Assembly (NCBI GenBank): GCA_018644665.1
Contig: JABGQA010000093.1
Location: forward strand, 12,907 to 65,768
Origin: Candidatus Poribacteria bacterium
GTDB lineage: Bacteria > Poribacteria > WGA-4E > GCA-2687025
Direction of reading: 5' to 3'
Length of the DNA stretch: 52,862 nt
Of the stretch, positions 1-11,700 are shown piece after piece (position 1 is the stretch's first letter; every line of letters starts with the position of its first letter). Both the position numbers and the translations under genes were made by a program. A model generated the notes under the pieces. The model was not told where the DNA came from. It was given only the letters and a program-made list of their open reading frames with translations, and searched no databases.

Positions 1-3000
1 TCGCCGTCCCGTCGTCGAAGTCCCAGTGCGCTACGAGACCTGGGTCCGTGTTGACAGGGGGCACGTTCATCGTCGCACGTATCTCGTCCCGAGTGCGCGC
101 CACGTTCCACACACGCGCTTCGTCGAGATCGCCGCCGAAGAAGCGGTCGCTCAGTAAGGTGCTGTCGCTTCCCAGTATGAACGGACGTGTGGTGTCGAAG
201 ATCGCAGCCCCGGGTCCCGTGGTCGACGCCAGGAGATCGCCGTCCACGTACAGCAATGCCTGGGTCCCGTCCCAGACTCCGGCCGCGTGATGCCACAGCG
301 TGTCGTCTAGGGTGAGCCCGCTGTTCGCGATGACCGACGTGTTCGTCGCGTCGTTGATGACGAACCGAAGGCCGTCGGCGTCGGTGAAACTGAGCGCGTA
401 CGCCGCGTCGTTGGAGCCATCGAACCACTTGCCCATCAGCGTGGTAAAGCTGGTCGGAGCCTGGACGATGCGGAACCAGGTTTCTATCGTGAGCGGCCCG
501 GCGATCTTCAGCGCGGCCGCGTCGCCCATGTCCACGTAGCTTGTCGACCCGTCGAACGTGAGCGCCTGATCCGCGACCGGGGCCGCAGGCAAGAACGGCG
601 ACCAGGCCGGGAGCTTGTCCGTGAGCGAGTTGATGGTGAATTGCTCCACCGCCCCGGTGTTGTCGGCGCTCACGGCATACAGTTCCGGGTCACCGTCGGC
701 GTCGGAGTCGTAGACGATCCGTGTTCCGTCCGGCGACCACGACGGACGGCTCTCGTCGAATGCTGGCGTGTTCGCGACCGTTAGCGGCGTCAGGCCCGTC
801 CCATCCGCGCCGATCAGGTACAGGTCCCAAATCCCAGCCACCGGCCGGCTCTGGAACGCCAGTTGCGTGCCGTCCGGGGACCACTCGGCGTGGGTCTCCT
901 CGTCCGCGGTGGCGGTCACCTGCGCTGGCGTGCTGTCATCGCCCGCCGCCGCGATGACGAACAGGTCCTCTACGCCGCCGACTCCCCGCGTAGATGCGTA
1001 GGCGATCTGTGAGCCGTCGGGCGACCAAGCCGCGAAAGTGTCCGCTGCGGCGTTGAACGTGAGTTGCGTCTCCGTGGCGCCGTCCACCGTGACCTTGAAC
1101 AGGTCGTGCAGGCCCGTGCGCGCGGAGTGGAAGGCGATCTCATCCCCAACGGGAGACCACGCGGGGTTCCAGTCCGACGCCACGTCAGTGGTGAGCTGCA
1201 CGAAGTTCGACGCGGTGTTCGTAAGGGGGTCGAAGTCCAGGCGCCAGATGTCCTCGTTCCCGCTCGGCTTGGCGCTATAGGCGATCTGCGTCCCGTCCGG
1301 CGACCACACCGGGGTCGTCTCGTGTACGGTCGGGTTGTTCGTCAGGTTCGTCACCGTGCCATCGGCGTCGCGGACGAAGATGTCCTGGTTTGTCCCATTC
1401 ACCTCCTGCGCGAACACGATCTTCGTGTTCAGGAGGTCACCGACTGGCGGGTCGATTCGGCCTAGGCCGCTCAGCGTGACAAAGCGGGGGCCGCGTGCGT
1501 CGTGGTCGATCGTCACCCGCCCGGAGGCGACGCCCACTTGGTCGGGCGTGAGGGTGACGGATACGGCCGAACTGACGTCCCCTGCGTTCAGGGGCAGCGG
1601 AGTCCCCGGAGCCGTCACGGTAAATGTGGGAGCCGACGGCGTGAAGCCGTTGACCAGCATGGCTTCGGCGCCGGTGTTCGTGACCGTGAACGTTAGGGCG
1701 CTACTCGGCACGCCAACATCGGTCACGCCGAACGCAAGGTCTGTGACGTCGAACTGCGCGGACGCGATGGGCGTCGCCGTCGTGGCGTTGAGTGTCCCGT
1801 TGATGCCACTCAGCGACAGATCGGTCGCCGTCCCGTCGTCGAAGTCCCAGTGCGCTACGAGACCTGGGTCCGTGTTGACGGGCGGCACGTTCATCGTCGC
1901 GCGGATTTCGTCCGGTGTTCGGGCGACATTCCACACACGCGCCTCGTCCAGATCGCCCTGGAAGAACCGCGTGAAGTCCAGGACCGCATCGCTACCGAGG
2001 ATGAACGGTAGCGTGGTGTCAGAGACCGGCGCTCCTCCACCCGTGACCGATCCCACCAGGTCACCGTCCACGTACAGACGGGCGTCCGTCCCATCCCACA
2101 CGCCGGCCGCGTGGTGCCAGAGCGCGTCGTTGTAGAACTGCCCGCTGGCTGCGGAGACCACAGCGTTGGTGTTGTCGTTGATGATGAACACGAGGCCGTC
2201 GGCGTCGCGCCAACTGAGACCGTACGACGCGTTCGAGCCGCCCGAGTGCCACTTGCCCATCAGCGTGATGTAGTTGCCCACTGCCTGGGTCGTTCGGAAC
2301 CAGGTCTCGATCGTGAGCGGGCCGGTGATCTTCAGCGCCGCGGCGTCGCCCATGTCGACGTAGCTCGTGGACCCGTCGAACGTCAGCGCCTGATCCGCCA
2401 CCGGGGCCGCTGGGAAGAACGGGGACCAATCCGGCGACGAGTCCGTGACGGAATTCGACGTAAGCTGGTCCACGACGCCCGTGTTGTCGGCGTTCACGGC
2501 GTACAGCTCGGAGTCGCCGTCCGGGTCCGAGTCGTAGACGATCCTCGTTCCGTCCGGTGACCAATCCGGCCGGTTCTCGTGGTATGACGGGCTGTTCGCG
2601 ATCGTCAGCGCTGTCAGGCCGGTCCCATCCACGCCGATGGTGTAGAGGTCCCACAGCCCGCCGACCGGCCGAGCCTGGAAGACCAACTTCGTGCCGTCCG
2701 GCGACCACTCGGGGTAGATCTCCTCGTCCGCCGTGGCGGTGACCTGTGTTGGCGTGGTGTCGTCCCCCGCCGCCGGGATAATGAACAGATCTTCCTCACC
2801 GCCCACGCCCCGCGTCGAGGCATACGCGATCTCCGTCCCATCTGGCGACCATGACACCCGGGCGTCCTCGGCGGCATCGAACGTCAGTTGCGTCTCGGTG
2901 AGCCCGTCGGTGGTGACCTTGAAGATGTCGGTTGAGCCGGTGCGGGAGGAGTGGAACGCGATCTCGCCGCCAAGAGGCGACCACTCCGGGTTCCAGTCGG

Positions 3001-3264
3001 CCGTCGTGTGCGTCGTCAGTTGCACGAAGTTCGACACCGTGTTCGTCGCGGCGTCGAAGTCCATCCGCCAGATGTCCTGGTTGCCGCTCGCCTTCCCGCT
3101 AAAGGCGATCTGCGTGCCGTCCGGCGACCAGACCGGCGCGGTCTCGTGCACCGTCGGGTTGTCGGTTAGGTTGGTCAGCGTGCCGTCGGAATCGCGTACG
3201 AAGATGTCCTGAGTCGACCCGTTCACGGCCTGCGCGAACACGATCTTCGTGTCGTTCAGGTCGC
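1..3264 (-). repeat. Two copies of an 1824-bp LamG + ASH + beta-propeller module
   Basis: Bases from 1 and from 1825 start with the same sequence and stay aligned at an offset of 1824 for about 1.4 kb. Each copy encodes the end of a LamG domain, a second LamG domain and a TolB-like propeller. Divergence and length differences begin near 1440/3264, in the Ig-like spacer. The copies are diverged rather than identical, so this is an older duplication within the gene. Confidence 0.8.
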
Positions 3265-6200
3265 CTGTTGGGACCGTGATGGCCGTCTCACCGGCGCCCG
3301 TGACGCTTGCCGCCCCGAGCCCACGGCCGTCGTGAGCGATGGTCACCTGCGCGTCGAACGTCCCCACCGCGTCCGGCGTGAATGTCACGTCGTACGACTC
3401 GGCGGGATCGCCAGCGAACAATGTGTACGGGGCACCTCTCCCCGTGACTGCGTAGCGCGTGGCATCGGTCGCACTGACGTCAGTGACGACCAGGGCCGTT
3501 ATACCCGGATTGGTGATCGTGAAGCTCTGCGCGGCGCTGGGCGTCCCCGGCTCGGTCGGGCCGAAGTCCAGCGAGGCGACCGACACGCTCGCGACGGGCT
3601 GCACCGTAGTCGTCGCGCCGTTTACCAACGTCCCGTCGATGCCGCTGCCGCTCACGTCCTCGACGTATCCGTTGTCGAACGACCACTGAGCCACCGATGC
3701 GCCGCCATTGGATGGCGCGACGGGAGCCAAGGCTGTCATGTCGGCGGCGACTTCGGCGTCGGTCAGCCACCCGTCCCAAATGCGGATTTCGTCCACGGAG
3801 CCGGAGAATGGGTAAAGCGCGTCGGAGTCGATGCCCGCGTACAACCCGGATGCGTTGCCGGTCGCGCCCAGGCCGGCCTCGGACGCTGTGCCTTCTGACA
3901 CGCCGTCGACGTACAGGGTCAGCGTGGACCCGTCGCTGACCGCCGTGACATGATGCCAGGCGCCATCGTTGAGGGAGGTGGTCGAGACAACAGCCGGAGA
4001 GGTCGCGCCATCGAAGCGCGCTACCTCAACCGTACCCGGGTACGTTGGGTCGGTGGCGTTCGCGTAGCGGAACAGGAACGGGAACGCCCCCGATGTGTGC
4101 GTGCCCTTGCCTAGGACCGTGGTCACTAGAAGCGTCGTGTCCAGCTGCACCGCGTCTGGCTTCATCCAAAACGACACCGCGAATGGAGCGGCCGCAGCGA
4201 AGTTATAGAGCGCACTGTCGGGCAGGACCGCGTGGTCGTCGATGCCATCGAGGACCAACGTGCGGTCGGCGGGCCCGACGCGGGCGTCGGACGCGGTGAG
4301 AGTCGCGCCGTCCGTGAGGGTCCCGTCCAGTCCGTTGAGGCCCCGGTCATTCGCCGTTCCGTCGTCGAAGTCCCAATACCCAACGAGGTCCGACTCGGAC
4401 CCGGTGAGCGAAACGTGCATGGCGGACTGGATCTCGGCCTGGGTCCGCGCGTCGCCCCACAGCCTGACCTCGTCCAACTCGCCGCCGAAAGTACGGTCCA
4501 CGATCCCACCGATGAACTCTCGGCCGATCAGGAGCGCGGCCGTGGAGTCCAGGAGGGTCTGTGGGCCGCCGAGGTCATTCGTTACGGTGAGTTCGCCGTT
4601 GACGTATCCGTGCAGAACCTGGCCGTCGAATGTGCCGGCGAGGTGTGTCCAGACGCCCGCAATCACAGGATTGGGGTCGGTCACGGTGTAGTTTGCGCCG
4701 TTGCTGAATCCGAAGAACCAGTCCGTTGGTGTGACTCGCAGCACATACCCTGAACCCGCGGGGCTAGGTGTGTCTGCCCTCGGGCGGCTGAGGACAGTGG
4801 CAAATGGCGACACACCGTCCCAGTTGACCCACGCCTCTATCGTGAAGGTGTTGAGGTCGAGGAGGGGGCTGTCAGGTACGAGGACATAGTCGCCCGTGCC
4901 ATCCGTGGCTCCGTCCAAGACCAGCGCGTTCGGCCCTGCTGGGAAGGACTGCTGTCCAACACCGCTGACGCTTACAGAACTCAGCCCGCGACCATCGTGG
5001 TCGATGACCACCTGCGCATCGAACGTCCCCACCGCATCTGGTGTGAACGTGACGTCGAGCGCCCCGCTCGTCGCGCCGCCGGCCAGCGTGAACGACGTCG
5101 TGCCTGTGATCGCGTAGCGCGTGGCGTCCGTCGCATTGACGTCGGTGACGACCAGATCCATCGTCCCGAGGTTGGTGATGGTGAAGCTCTGGACCGCGCT
5201 CGTCACGCCAGTGTCGACGGTCCCGAAATCCAGGTTCGGCGACGATAGAACCGCGACGGGCACATCGAAGAAGCTCGGGCCGCCGACGATTGTCCCGCCG
5301 TTAGCGTTTGCCGTGAGATCTGCCGCGACCCCATCGTCGAGGTCCCAGTAGCCGACTAGGTTCGCTTCGACCCCCGTGATGCCGCCATTGGCGTCCGCGA
5401 GGATCTCGGCCTGTGTGCGCGCGACGCTCCATATGGCTACATCGTCCATGTCGCCCGTGAAGTACCCGGACTGACCCAGCACGGAACTCGCGCCCATGCG
5501 CAGTGTCGCTGCAGAATCGTGCAGTTCCCCGAATGAGCCGTTCGTCTCAGACCCAACAGCGATGCCGTCCACGTAAAGCGTCGCCGTGTCGCCCTGCCAT
5601 ACTCCGGCCGCGTGGTGCCAGAACCCATCGTTGTATGGCAGGAATGAGGCCGCGGTCAGTTGGGTGACGCCGTCCTGTATGACGAACCGCAGACCTTGCG
5701 TGTCCCCCCCAATGCAGCGCGTAGGACGCGTCGGAGGAGTCCCATTTGAACACGAGCGCGTTGTCGGGAAGCGACGCGGCCGACGTGCGGAACCACGTCT
5801 CGACGGTGAGCCCCGACCCGCTCGTGATGTTCAGGTCGTAATCGGCGATGTCGGCGACGTCGACGTAGTCATCGACGCCGTCCAGCGCCAGCGCTTGGAC
5901 GGCGGGCGCCGCGCCACCCGACAGAGGGGCCTCGGACGTCACGAGGGTCGCGCCGCCCCCGAGCGTCCCGTGGCTGGCGCCCACAAGGTCATCAGCCGTG
6001 CCGGCGTCGAAGTTCCAGTAGCCGACCAGGTTCGTCTCGTTCCCAACGAGCGTGGCGTTCATGTCGTTTTGGATGTCAACCTGGGAGCGCGCGACGTCCC
6101 ACATCCGCACCTCGTCGATCTCGCCGAGGAACGCCGCTGCGGCGGCCAGCGCGGCGTCATTGCCAATGACTACCTCGGAGGTCGAATCCGTCAGCGGCGC

Positions 6201-8738
6201 CGCTTCCGTCGTGCCCACACCGTCGAGCACACCGTCGATGTACAGTCGCGCCTCGAACCCGTCCCACACCCCAGCGGCGTGGTGCCACAGGCCGTCGTTC
6301 ACCGTCTGTACGCTCTGCGCGAACGACGGGGCCACCCCGTCCCCGAACGCGCCGAACTCCAGGCGTCCGTCGGTATCCCACAGATCCATGACCCACGACA
6401 CGTTTTCGGGCGCCGCTTTGCTCGCAATCACAGCGGGCGAGGCGACGGCCCCCGTTGGATGCTTGAACCACGCCTCGACCGTCATCGGGCCGGTCAGCTT
6501 CAGCGCAGCAGGATCGCCGGCCATGATGACGTGGTCGTCCACTCCGTCTAGGAGGACCGAGTTGGCTCCCGCCGCCCCTCCGCCGCCGGACAACGGGGTA
6601 TCCGACGCGGCGATCACCGCTCCACCACCGACCGTGCCGTGGCTCCCGTTGAGGGTCACGTCGTTTCCTGTGCCGTCGTCGAAGTTCCAGTAGCCGACAA
6701 GGTTCGTCTCGTCTCCGACGAGCGTAGTGTTCATGTCGGTCTGGATGTCCACCTGAGAGCGCGCGACGTCCCATATGCGCACCTCGTCGATCTCGCCCGC
6801 AAACGCCGTAGCCGCGGCCAGCGCGGCGTCATTCCCGATAGCCACCGAGTCCGTAGTGTCGAACAGGGGACCGGTCGTAGTCGGCCCCGTGGCGGCGAGC
6901 GCGCCGTCGATGTATAGACGCGGCTCGGAGCCGTCCCAGACGCCCGCGGCGTGGTGCCACAGGCCGTCGTTCAGATTCTGAGCGGTCAGTGCCCCTGACG
7001 GGCTCGCCCCGTTGCCGCCAAACGCGATGAACTCCAGGTTTCCGTCGACGCTGGATAGGTCCATTACCCACGACGCCCCACCGGCGCCGGCTTTGCTCGC
7101 AATCACTGCGGGCCAGGCCACGTCCACTGCCGGGTGCTTGAACCATGCCTCGATAGTCATCGCGCCGGTCAGCTTCAGCGCTGCAGGATCGCCGGCCATG
7201 GTGACGTGGTCGTCCACGCCGTCTAGGAGGATGGAGTTGTCCCCCGCCGCGCCGCCTCCGCCGCCCGACAGCGGGGTATCGGACGCCGCGATCACGGCCC
7301 CACCGCCGACCGTCCCGTGGCTCCCACTGACGGTTACGTCGTCTGCTGTGCCGTCGTCGAAGTTCCAGTAGCCGACCAGGTTTGTCTCGTCTCCGACAAG
7401 CGTGGTGCTCATGGTCGCGCCGATCTCGGCGACGGAGCGCGCGACGTCCCATATGCGCACCTCGTCGATCTCGCCCGCAAACGCCGTAGCCGCGGCCAGC
7501 GCGGCGTCATTCCCGATAGCCACCGAGTCCGTAGTGTCGAACAGGGGACCGGTCGTAGTCGGCCCCGTGGCGGCGAGCGCGCCGTCGATGTATAGACGCG
7601 GCTCGGAGCCGTCCCAGACGCCCGCGGCGTGGTGCCACAGGCCGTCGTTCAGATTCTGAGCGGTCAGTGCCCCTGACGGGCTCGCCCCGTTGCCGCCAAA
7701 CGCGATGAACTCCAGGTTTCCGTCGACGCTGGATAGGTCCATTACCCACGACGCCCCACCGGCGCCGGCTTTGCTCGCAATCACTGCGGGCCAGGCCACG
7801 TCCACTGCCGGGTGCTTGAACCATGCCTCGATAGTCATCGCGCCGGTAAGCTTCAGCGCTGCAGGATCGCCGGCCATGATGACGTAGTCGTCCACGCCGT
7901 CTAGGAGGATGGAGTTGTCCCCCGCCGCGCCGCCTCCACCGCCGGATACCGGGGTATCGGACGCCGCGATCGCGGCCCCACCGCCGACCGTCCCGTGGCT
8001 CCCGTTGGGGGTCACGTCGTTTGCTGTGCCGTCGTCGAAGTTCCAGTAGCCGACCAGGTTCGTCTCGGTCCCAACCAGCGTGGTGTTCATCGTCGCCGAG
8101 ATCTCTCCGTTGGAGCGCGCGATGTTCCATATCCGCACCTCGTCGATCTCGCCGGTGAACAGCGTAGGGCCCGCGGCCAGCGTAGCATCCGCGCCGACGA
8201 CGACGGGGTCCGTCGTGTCGAACAGCGGAGGCCCGCTGGTTCCCGACGTGTCCTCGCCATCAAGCGTGCCGTCGATGTACAGACGGGCCCCCGACTCGTT
8301 CCACACGGCGGCCGCGTGGTGCCATTGCCCGTCGTTCAGAAGCTGCGTGGTTGTTGCGAAGGAAGGAGTCGTGCCGGCGCCGCCAAAAGCGATGAATTCC
8401 AGGGTGCCCGTCTCAGTCAGGTCCAGGACCCACGAGGGGCCTCCTGCGCCTGCCTTGCTAGCAATCACCGCCGGGGGTGCCACGGCAGCGTTGGGATGCT
8501 TGAACCAGGCCTCGACTGTGATCGCGCCAGTCTGCTTCAGTATGGCCGGGTCGCCCACGATGGTGACGTAGTCGTCCACGCCGTCCAGCACGAGCGCGTT
8601 GTTGGCGAGAGCCGGCGTCGCGGCGGAGCACAGTACGCCTAGAGCGGCGACCAGGCCCAGGACGAGGCGGCCTAGCTCACGGCGAGATCCATGTCGTCGC
8701 GTGCCGACGGTATGGCTGTCGTGACTAACCTGCCTCAT
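1..8738 (-). CDS. Giant secreted LamG-repeat / beta-propeller protein (3' end outside window, frameshifted)
   Basis: Exported multidomain surface protein, probably binding carbohydrate or other extracellular ligands; ligand unknown. A signal peptide covers residues 1-45 (arginine-rich start, hydrophobic core, cut after TPALA). Five LamG/concanavalin-type domains of about 226 residues follow, each with an LDGVDDYV-like start, a WHHAAGVW core and a LVGYWNFDDGT end. After these come an ASH/choice-of-anchor-D Ig-like domain (about 5250-4960), two more LamG domains, a second ASH domain (3590-3300), a TolB/PD40-like propeller with repeated WSPDGT blades (3260-2440), LamG, ASH, a second propeller (1440-620) and a ninth LamG cut by the window edge. 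The reading frame breaks in a G7 run at 5704-5710. Dropping one G restores an open frame from there to base 1. The ATG overlaps the upstream gene's TGA (ATGA), so the two are probably translationally coupled. The C-terminus, and so any sorting tail, is not visible. Confidence 0.85.
5704..5710 (-). other. Single-base frameshift in a G7 homopolymer
   Basis: On the coding strand the fifth LamG domain reads YALHWGG and then turns into unrelated sequence that stops at 5547. Removing one G from the run of seven gives YALHWGDTQGLRFVIQDG and then WHHAAGVW, which matches the sibling LamG domains, and the frame stays open to the start of the window. A homopolymer sequencing or assembly error is the simplest explanation. 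Real phase variation or a broken gene cannot be excluded. Confidence 0.85.
6757..8112 (-). repeat. Tandem 678-bp duplication encoding adjacent LamG domains
   Basis: Two direct copies lie at 6757-7434 and 7435-8112. By eye 6757-7169 is identical to 7435-7847 (413 bases). The first difference is C at 7170 against A at 7848, and the remainder differs at scattered sites. The period is 226 codons, exactly one LamG domain with its Gly-rich linker, so the reading frame is kept. Neighbouring LamG domains are clearly more diverged, which indicates a recent duplication or gene conversion. Confidence 0.9.
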
Positions 8739-11700
8739 TTGCGGATCACCATCCTTCTGATGTTACGGGTCGTCCCCGTGCTCAGTTCGTAGAAATACAC
8801 ACCGCTCGCGGCGGCTTCCCCGAGGTCGTTGCGGCCGTCCCAGTGCGCCGCGCCCTCGCGTGATGTGTAAGCGCCCGCCTCGCGCGCGCCGAGCTCCAGT
8901 GTGCGCACCACATGCCCGTCGACGTTGTACACCCGCAGCGTGACTTCGCTCGCCTCGGACAGCGTGAACGGTATCCACGTCTCGGGATTGAACGGGTTCG
9001 GGTAGTTCGGCAGCAGCGCCGTCGAGAAGCTCTGCGCTGACGGCGGCGGCCCGATGCGGTACGGAAGCAGGGCGCCCTTACGGTCAGTGAAACGGACATC
9101 CCGTAGCCGCAGCATCTGCTCTCCGTCGCGCACGACGCCCTCGACGGACAGACGCGCCAGCACGCCCGTCTTCCGCGCGGGGATCGCCGGCGAGGCGAGG
9201 TCCAGCCGCACCGCCGCGATGCGCGTCGAGCCATCGACGGGGGCTGGGTCCATCCAGAACACCTCGCGGCCGAACACGTCGCCGCGCGTCATGGACTTGA
9301 TTTCCCCAGCGCCCGGGTCGATCACCATCTCGTACCCGGCCAGGTTCACCGACGACTCCGCCACCACTTCGAGAGCGTCCGGCCCACCCGCGGACCCGAC
9401 GAGGCGCGTGTAGAGCGTGACAACCGGCTCGTCCTGCGCCGCCAGGCTTGGCGCGCCCACCGGGCCGGTCGTCTCGCCGAAATGCGTAGCAACGGTGACG
9501 AGGTCGATGATGCTGACAGTGCCGTCGCCGTTCGTGTCGGCGGGATCTCCGGCGGCAACCGTCTGCCCGAACGAGCGCGCCACGGTGACGAGGTCGACTA
9601 TGTTCACCGTGTTGTCACCGTTGACGTCCCACGGCGTCGCGGAACTCGCTGGCTCGCCCAATTGGTACGTCCCCGACCCCGGAACGTCCGCCGTCACCGT
9701 GCGCAGCGACGCGTTCGTCACGCTGTCGAGCCCGGCCCAGTCCTGGGCCACGAGTTGGTACGTCTGCGGCGAGTCGGCATCCACTGGCACGCCAAACGGC
9801 ACCCGATGCGTCAGGCCGGCCGGGAGGTTGAACGCCTGTAGGATCGCACCGGTGGAGGTGCGCGCGACGACCTCGCGCGCGGTCCCATCGATTGCGCCGC
9901 CCAGATCCGGCGTCGTGGATGGCGTGAGTATCTCTAACGTGGCGGTGAGTAGCGCATTCGCAAACAGCCCGCTGCGCGGCACGCGGAGCGAAGTGCCGTC
10001 ATCGAGGGACGCGACGCCGCCCGCGTCCTTCATCAGCGCGACGGGTAGCACCGGCGACAGCACACTGGCGTCGCTGTTCCCCGCCCCGTCGACGGACGCC
10101 ACGGCGTAATAGACCATGCGCCCAGCGAGCACGGTTGTGTCTGTATAGCCAGTGCCCGACACGCTCGACGCAACGGGCGTCAGATCGGACGCGTCGGTGA
10201 ACACCACGAACGAGCGATAGACGTTGTATGACCCGGCGTTCACGTCCTCCGTCCAGCCGAGCCGGATGCCGCGCGAGTCCGCCGTCGGCAGCGCGGTGAT
10301 GTTCTCGGGAGCCGTCGTCGGCGGCGCGAGATCGAGCGTCACCGTGAACGTGTCCGATTCCACTTCGTTGCCGGCGGCGTCCTGCACGACGACACGCAGC
10401 GTGTTGCTCCCGTCCGTCAGCGTCACGCTCTGAGAGAAGCGCCCCTGCGCCTTGCCGAGCGCTATCTCGTCGTCGTTGGCGAACAGAGTCACGGAGCCGA
10501 GGTCCACAGGCTGGTTGTCACTGATGGAACCCGTGATCGTGAAGAAGCTACTGCTCGCTTCCGGCGCCACCGGGTCGATGGCGACAGTCGGCGCCACCTC
10601 GTCCAGAACCACCGCGAGCGTTTCCGACCGATCGCTGAGGTTGCCTGCGGAGTCCTGAGCCGTGGCCGTGATGAGGTTGTCGCCGTCCGACAGATTGACG
10701 TTGTCGAAGGTGAACTCCCCGTCCTCAGACGTGACCTCGACGAACCCCGACGCGTTCCCGTTGACGCGCAACTGCACGGAGATCGGCAGCCCGCCAGTGG
10801 CGGCCAATCCGGGTATCACGCCGTCGAACGACGCGGTACGCGAATTCCGCAGCGCCGTAGACGCCGAGAAGGTCGGCGCCCCCGGCGGATCGAGCGTGAC
10901 TGAGAACGACCAGCTGGCGAACGAGACGTTCCCGGAAAGGTCCAGAACCTGGACCCCCATCGAGTTGTCGCCGGCTCCGAACAGCCCGGCGCTCGACGTA
11001 AGAGACCGCTCCAATGCGCCGACGTCCGCGCCGCCACCGCCACCGCCTCCGTCGCCGAGTGACCGCTCCAGCGCGTTCAGTTCCAACGGGTCGAACGAGG
11101 CGTTGTCACCGCCCGTGAGGCTACGTTCCAACGCGTTCAGTTCCAGCGGATCGAACGAGAATCCACCGCGCGAGCCCTGCCGCGGCCGGAGCAGCCGCCG
11201 ACCGAAGATGCGGATCACGCCGGTCTTCCGATTGAACTGCGCGATCCCCTCGTCCTCTAGCTGGCCGATACCCAAGGGACTCGATCCCGTCGGGTCGTTC
11301 ACGAACATCGTCACGTTCCCGATACCCGCGGCGTCGCCCACGGCGAACGAGAGGATGTCCAGCCCCACCTCGTTGATGTTCTCGCCCGGCTTCGGGAACA
11401 GGATCGTCGTGGACGGCTCGTTCGTGTCCTCCGCCTCCGTATCAATGGCGAACGCCCACGCCGAAACGACCGTGTTGCCGACCTTGTCCGCCGCGGACAC
11501 CGTCACCAGATACGTCGTTTTGTCTTCCAGCAGCGGGAAGTAGCTGAACTGTCCGGTGCCAGGGTCGAATTCGTAGTTCGCGTCTCCGACGATGGGGATG
11601 CCGGGATTGTCCACGGGCCCAACGAACACGGCGACCGAGTTCAGGTCGAGATCGGTGGCCACGATCGTCGCGGAGATCGCCGGCTCGAGGCTTGGGACGA

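Noticed and set aside
5547..5703. Frameshifted tail of the LamG gene as a genuine C-terminus
   Set aside because: The tail is low-quality sequence, while the alternative frame continues the LamG domain and stays open to base 1.
1..8738. Regular repeats considered as CRISPR or satellite DNA
   Set aside because: The periods are 678 and 1824 bases, in frame and encoding protein domains; there are no short direct repeats with unique spacers.
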